Source of the DNA: Vibrio sp. 10N.261.45.E2 | Lineage (GTDB): Bacteria; Pseudomonadota; Gammaproteobacteria; Enterobacterales; Vibrionaceae | Assembly: GCF_002875705.1 (NCBI RefSeq) | Contig: NZ_MCZZ01000151.1 | Location: 18,583-82,582, forward strand | DNA: 64,000 nt | Reading direction: 5' to 3' | Part shown: piece by piece, positions 60,354-64,000 of the stretch | How the letters are laid out: each line of letters starts with the position of its first letter | Numbering within the stretch: position 1 is the first letter of the stretch | Notes under the pieces: model-generated | What the model was told of the DNA's origin: nothing | The model's database searches: none | What the model saw: only the letters and a program-made list of their open reading frames with translations | Translations under genes and position numbers: made by a program

Positions 60354-61958
60354 ATGATGAAGGTTTGGCGTTGTCTATTGTTAATGTTGGCGTTTGTCGC
60401 ATTTGGAAGTCACGCGCAGAGCGTTGAGAAAATAGCAAAAGTACAAGATCAGCTAATGCTCGATCTGGCGGCATTAGAAGCGGCGCATGATGCTGAGAAG
60501 CCCTTTCTTGAAGATATATTAAGGCGTAAGAATCAGGGTCTACGCGAAGAAATTTTTTCACAGCTATCGTCAGATAAAAAAGAGGGGTTAGATGCCACTC
60601 TTGCTCAGCAGGTTGAACTACTACAAAAATTGCTGTCGTTGAATGAAACCAAAATTGTTTCAATGAGTAAAGAAAATCGTTTAGCTGAAGGTGACGCTAA
60701 AAAACGCATTGAATTACGCATTCAAAAACGAATCGGAATGATGGATGTTTACTATCAACAGCTTGCTAAGACCTTAGATTGGTCGAAAGAGCGTGGCATA
60801 GATGTAGCTGCGACTGAAAAAGCGTTAAAAGTTGACTTAGTATCTCGATCAAAATACCTAACTAATGCGATTCTTTATACTGATACTCAACGACAAGATC
60901 TTGAAGCGCGTTTGTCTTTCGTGAATGAAGAAGAGAAAGCGAACATTAAGAAGGAGCTTGAACGTTTCAGTGAGCGTACGAGCGTTATGGTGGCGAGCTT
61001 AGAAGAGACTATCACGCTGATGGAACCGTTCGGTGTAGATGTGACTTCATACAAGCGTGTGCTTTTAGCGACGACAGGCGACATTAACGCAGATGTGTTG
61101 GATGTTGATGTGGCACTGGAGCTCTTAGATGGTTGGCTTCGTTCGTTCAGTTCATGGGCTTTTGAAAATACCCCTTCTTTTATCGTTAAACTCGCGCTGT
61201 TTCTCGGTATTTTGTATATAACTCGCCTTATTGCTAATGTGGCTCGCAAGACCGTTCGTAGGAGTGTCTCGCACTCTAAAATGGACTTCAGTGTATTGAT
61301 GCAGGAGTTCTTTGTATCAATCGCGTCTAAAGCGGTTGTGTTTATTGGTTTGCTGATTGCCTTGTCTCAGATAGGGATCGAGTTGGCGCCTTTATTAACC
61401 GGTTTTGGTGTGGCGGGTGTCATCATTGGTTTTGCATTGCAAGATACGTTATCTAACTTTGCATCGGGTTTGATGATCTTGATCTACCGCCCTTATGATG
61501 TGGGCGACATGGTTAAAGTCGCTGGTGTGCAAGGTACAGCAAAAGACATGAGCTTAGTGTCGACAACGGTTCAAACCATTGATAACCAACGTTTGGTGAT
61601 CCCAAATAACAAGATTTGGGGTGACGTGATCAACAACATCACTGCGGAGCGTGTCAGACGTGTCGATATGGTATTTGGCATTGGTTACTCTGATGACATT
61701 GATAAGGCGAAAGCAGTGTTAAACGAAATCATTGTTGCGCACCCTCTAGTATTGAAAAAGCCAGAGCACATGATCAAGCTTCACACCTTGAATACCTCTT
61801 CGGTTGATTTTGTAGTTCGACCTTGGGTTAAGACTGACGACTACTGGGATGTGTACTGGGACGTGACAGAAACCGTGAAGAAACGCTTTGATGAAGAAGG
61901 CATCACGATTCCATTCCCTCAACGAGATGTACATGTTTACAATCACGAAGAGAGCTAA
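60354..61958 (+). CDS. MscS-family mechanosensitive channel with long periplasmic N-terminus
   Basis: 534 residues. A signal peptide (WRCLLLMLAFVAFGSHA) is followed by about 250 residues of helical, coiled-coil-like periplasmic sequence, then three membrane helices. The pore helix GFGVAGVIIGFALQDTLSNFASGLMILIYRPYDVGDMVKV and the vestibule block NQRLVIPNNKIWGDVINNITAE are canonical MscS. The long N-terminal part places it among the larger MscS-like channels. It releases solutes on hypo-osmotic shock. Confidence 0.92.
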   Translation: MMKVWRCLLLMLAFVAFGSHAQSVEKIAKVQDQLMLDLAALEAAHDAEKPFLEDILRRKNQGLREEIFSQLSSDKKEGLDATLAQQVELLQKLLSLNETKIVSMSKENRLAEGDAKKRIELRIQKRIGMMDVYYQQLAKTLDWSKERGIDVAATEKALKVDLVSRSKYLTNAILYTDTQRQDLEARLSFVNEEEKANIKKELERFSERTSVMVASLEETITLMEPFGVDVTSYKRVLLATTGDINADVLDVDVALELLDGWLRSFSSWAFENTPSFIVKLALFLGILYITRLIANVARKTVRRSVSHSKMDFSVLMQEFFVSIASKAVVFIGLLIALSQIGIELAPLLTGFGVAGVIIGFALQDTLSNFASGLMILIYRPYDVGDMVKVAGVQGTAKDMSLVSTTVQTIDNQRLVIPNNKIWGDVINNITAERVRRVDMVFGIGYSDDIDKAKAVLNEIIVAHPLVLKKPEHMIKLHTLNTSSVDFVVRPWVKTDDYWDVYWDVTETVKKRFDEEGITIPFPQRDVHVYNHEES

Positions 61959-62007
61959 TACCTAAAAGCAAAATGTGGCTTCGAGTCATCATTCTTAACG
62001 TGATATC

Positions 62008-62037
62008 AAATGGACGCTGAATAAGCGTCCATTTTTA
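62008..62037 (+). terminator. Terminator of the MscS-type gene
   Basis: AAATGGACGCT (62008-62018) and AGCGTCCATTT (62024-62034) are complementary and are followed by a T-rich run. Confidence 0.88.
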
Positions 62038-62139
62038 TTGGCTGCCATTTTTATATTGGGCTTTGTTCTTTTATGTCGCGTCAACCATCTTAGAATTACG
62101 TTATGATGGGGTAGGCTCAATCTGGACAGTTGAAAGCGA

Positions 62140-62973
62140 ATGGATGATTCACAGCAAAAAACAAATACTAGAAATACTACGGTAAGAAAAGCGACACGAA
62201 TCGAAAGCGTCATGAACTCTGCGATGTGGCATCTAACCCAGAGGGACATGACGGAAAGCGAGCTGACAGCAAAGCTAAAAGTGAAAACCGACAATCAAGA
62301 ATGGATCGATGAAACTTTAGAGACGTTGAAAGGCTTTGGGTATCTCAAGTCTGACCAAGTGTTCGCCGAGCAATTCACGGAACAAGCTTTCTCTGGTGAA
62401 TTTGGTTCTCAATACATTGTCGAAAAACTGAAGAAGAAGGGGCTTCCGGGCTCAGTAATTTCTGATGCTATCCATAAGGTATCCTACGAAAAATCTATTG
62501 ATGAACAAACCATCTTGATAGACCGAATCAACCATTACTACCCAAGCTTTACCATGAGCCGTGAAAAGTTAGTCGCGACCCTGCAAAAGCGTGGCTTTAG
62601 CTATCAACAAGTTAAGGTAGCGATTGACCAGCACCCACAAGCGCATCAACTGAAAAGTAATATTCAAATTAAGGCTGAGAAGGCCGACTTGGAAAAAGAG
62701 GTGCTCAAGTATGCGCGCAAAGGGAAGGGGTTAACTGCCATTCAGCAAGAGCTTAGACAGCGACAGATAGATACCAGTGAGTTGCCATCGCTTATCGACC
62801 GATTGATTAACGAAGAACAGCTAGACTTCTACTCTTCGTGTTTAGAGCAGTTGCAGAAGAAATCTTATGACCTAAACGATCACAAAGAACGTTCAAAGGC
62901 TTATGCGATGTTGAGTCGTAAAGGCTTTTCATCCGATGAGATTAAATTCGCGCTGAGTGAGGGCAACGAATAA
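62140..62973 (+). CDS. Long RecX-family protein
   Basis: 277 residues against about 150-170 for standard RecX. The RecX-type three-helix units can be followed: AMWHLTQRDMTESELTAKL with WIDETLETLKGFGYLKSDQVFAEQFTEQAFSGEFGSQYIVEKLKKKGLPGSVI, then a second set near 120-155 (REKLVATLQKRGFSYQQV) and a third near 185-270 (GLTAIQQELRQRQI; SKAYAMLSRKGFSSDEIKFAL). It is not next to recA. RecX regulates RecA filaments; whether this version does is unknown. Ends 15 bp before the convergent LuxR-type gene. Confidence 0.78.
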   Translation: MDDSQQKTNTRNTTVRKATRIESVMNSAMWHLTQRDMTESELTAKLKVKTDNQEWIDETLETLKGFGYLKSDQVFAEQFTEQAFSGEFGSQYIVEKLKKKGLPGSVISDAIHKVSYEKSIDEQTILIDRINHYYPSFTMSREKLVATLQKRGFSYQQVKVAIDQHPQAHQLKSNIQIKAEKADLEKEVLKYARKGKGLTAIQQELRQRQIDTSELPSLIDRLINEEQLDFYSSCLEQLQKKSYDLNDHKERSKAYAMLSRKGFSSDEIKFALSEGNE

Positions 62974-62988
62974 AAAGAGCATCGAATT

Positions 62989-63783
62989 TTAGCGAGTAGC
63001 GTATTGGTTTTCAGCAATACCTAACCCGTTGCGTAAAGCGAACTGAACAAGCTCGCTGTGGTTATTTAAATCCAGTAGACCGAGCATTCGATACTTGTGT
63101 GACTCGATCGTTCTTGAACTTAAATGCAATTGCTCGGCACATTCTTTGGCACTGAGGCCTTGGGCGATAAGTGCCAAAACTTTCGTTTGCCTCTTAGTCA
63201 GCAATAGCAACTTATCACTATCATCTTCCAACAGGTTTTCATTCTGTTTTAACGTTCGCGCTAATGTCGAATGTTGCCAATAACAAAGCCATATCTCACA
63301 AACAAGCTTTAAGCGTTCAATGTCTTCGAGCTCGAAAGTCTTGTTGTTGTCACTAAAATTGGTAAATGAAAGGGCACCCCAACGTTGATTAAACAACTGC
63401 AACGGAATGATGCAGTGCCATCGACCCCCTTCTCTGTAGATCTTCTTTAGAACGTAATTTTTGCTTGAAGCGAGTTCTAAGTTGGTAAAAGTGAGGTAAG
63501 TTTCGTTGGTTTTTAGCAGCTTTAAGTAATCAAGATAATTGCCACCAACATAACTTTGTTTGTTGATTAGAGGAACATGTGACTTGGATACGGAACACGT
63601 TTTTCCATCTTCCAGCAACACCATTGAATTTGGATAAAGCGTTAAACGATCAATCCCAAACCAATCGAGTACATCAAAGCTCGCTTCTGACCAAGTTTTT
63701 TGAAAACGTTTTGGATCGCTATTAATGAGAGATTTGGATTGTTTCATTAACAGTTGTTCAAAACTTAGGTTTACAGCAGACAC
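62989..63783 (-). CDS. LuxR-family regulator with a GAF-like sensor domain
   Basis: 264 residues from a GTG that has AGGAAAG upstream. The N-terminal 190 residues form a GAF/PAS-like sensor (SEASFDVLDWFGIDRLTLYPNS, GRWHCIIPLQLFNQRWGALSFTNFSD), unlike the classical acyl-homoserine-lactone pocket. The C-terminus is a clear LuxR HTH (LTKRQTKVLALIAQGLSAKECAEQLHLSSRTIESHKYRML). Ligand and targets are unknown. Confidence 0.88.
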   Translation of the reverse strand: MSAVNLSFEQLLMKQSKSLINSDPKRFQKTWSEASFDVLDWFGIDRLTLYPNSMVLLEDGKTCSVSKSHVPLINKQSYVGGNYLDYLKLLKTNETYLTFTNLELASSKNYVLKKIYREGGRWHCIIPLQLFNQRWGALSFTNFSDNNKTFELEDIERLKLVCEIWLCYWQHSTLARTLKQNENLLEDDSDKLLLLTKRQTKVLALIAQGLSAKECAEQLHLSSRTIESHKYRMLGLLDLNNHSELVQFALRNGLGIAENQYATR

Positions 63784-63861
63784 ATCTTTCCTTTAACAAA
63801 GCATTCATTCGGTCAATGCACAGAAGATATTCGTTCGAGAGGCTCAGTGCAAGATAAGATT

Positions 63862-64000
63862 TTTATTCTGTGAATACAGAAAACCACGGGTTTACCCGTG
63901 GATGAATGCCAATTCCAAAATTACAGCGTAAGCTGTTTGTAATTTTGGTCAACGCTTTAGCGTTGTCACGGTAAGTACCCCGGGCATGCCCGGGGGAATC
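63862..64000. repeat. 139-bp four-hairpin dispersed repeat, copy 2 (cut by the window edge)
   Basis: Base-for-base identical to 44011-44149 in the same orientation; the four hairpins are complete, but the element may continue beyond 64000. It lies about 80 bp upstream of the start codon of the LuxR-type gene, on the opposite side, where it may affect that promoter. Confidence 0.85.

Noticed and set aside
44011..64000. Composite transposon bounded by the two 139-bp repeats
   Set aside because: The interval contains typical chromosomal genes (endopeptidase, porin, scs, MscS) and no transposase; dispersed small elements explain it better.

Overview
The window looks like part of the second chromosome of a marine Vibrio, most likely of the Splendidus or a related clade. 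This is inferred from gene content: the heme block tonB-exbB-exbD-hutBCD facing hutW-hutX-hutZ, a LuxT-type TetR regulator beside it, type II pyrC, CheV and a ShyA-type endopeptidase are all genes I associate with Vibrio chromosome II. Base composition is moderate, intergenic regions are AT-rich, and intrinsic terminators are strong and frequent. I saw no rRNA or tRNA gene, CRISPR array, prophage or intact transposase.

Layout. 1-10.2 kb is a taurine dissimilation locus: a partial cobS-like AAA+ gene diverges from xsc, followed by tauX-tauY (taurine dehydrogenase), tauK-tauL-tauM (TRAP transporter) and a periplasmic double-Cache protein. Taurine would be imported, oxidised to sulfoacetaldehyde, then cleaved by Xsc to acetyl phosphate and sulfite. 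An AT-rich patch with an FRG-domain gene interrupts the locus between xsc and tauX. Next comes a small protein that resembles only the inserted alpha/beta domain of malate synthase G, then a BCCT osmolyte carrier behind a foldable leader. 13-25 kb carries mostly housekeeping and conserved hypothetical genes: an M14 peptidase, DUF808, pyrC, a Pmp3-like peptide, a MOSC/ferredoxin-reductase fusion, nadE with a divergent nadD-like gene, an AraC-type sensor without a clear HTH, a PlsC-like acyltransferase, a 20-residue-repeat solenoid, DUF1496 and DUF406. 25-34 kb holds luxT, the complete heme uptake and degradation locus and a divergent PduO-type protein.

34-64 kb holds cheV, a ppiC gene broken by one in-frame stop codon, a GH13 amylase, a chemoreceptor, a YjiH transporter with a terminator in its leader, YoaK, a GFA-family protein, a glycogen-binding-like domain protein, a ShyA-like endopeptidase, a GGDEF-EAL protein with a degenerate GGDEF, a LysR/MFS pair, a two-domain glutaredoxin, a DMT exporter, a porin, an aspartoacylase-like hydrolase, an Scs/DsbD-type thiol-redox operon, an MscS channel, a long RecX-family protein and a LuxR-type regulator. 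Two perfectly identical 139-bp copies of a four-hairpin element lie at 44.0 kb and at the right edge, in the same orientation; they look like non-autonomous IS200/IS605-related elements.

Main points for follow-up: the FRG gene inside the taurine locus, the free-standing malate-synthase-G domain, the paired 139-bp hairpin element, the ppiC nonsense mutation, and two untranslated leaders (BCCT and yjiH) that may be cis-regulatory RNAs. No single region is an obviously new multi-gene system.
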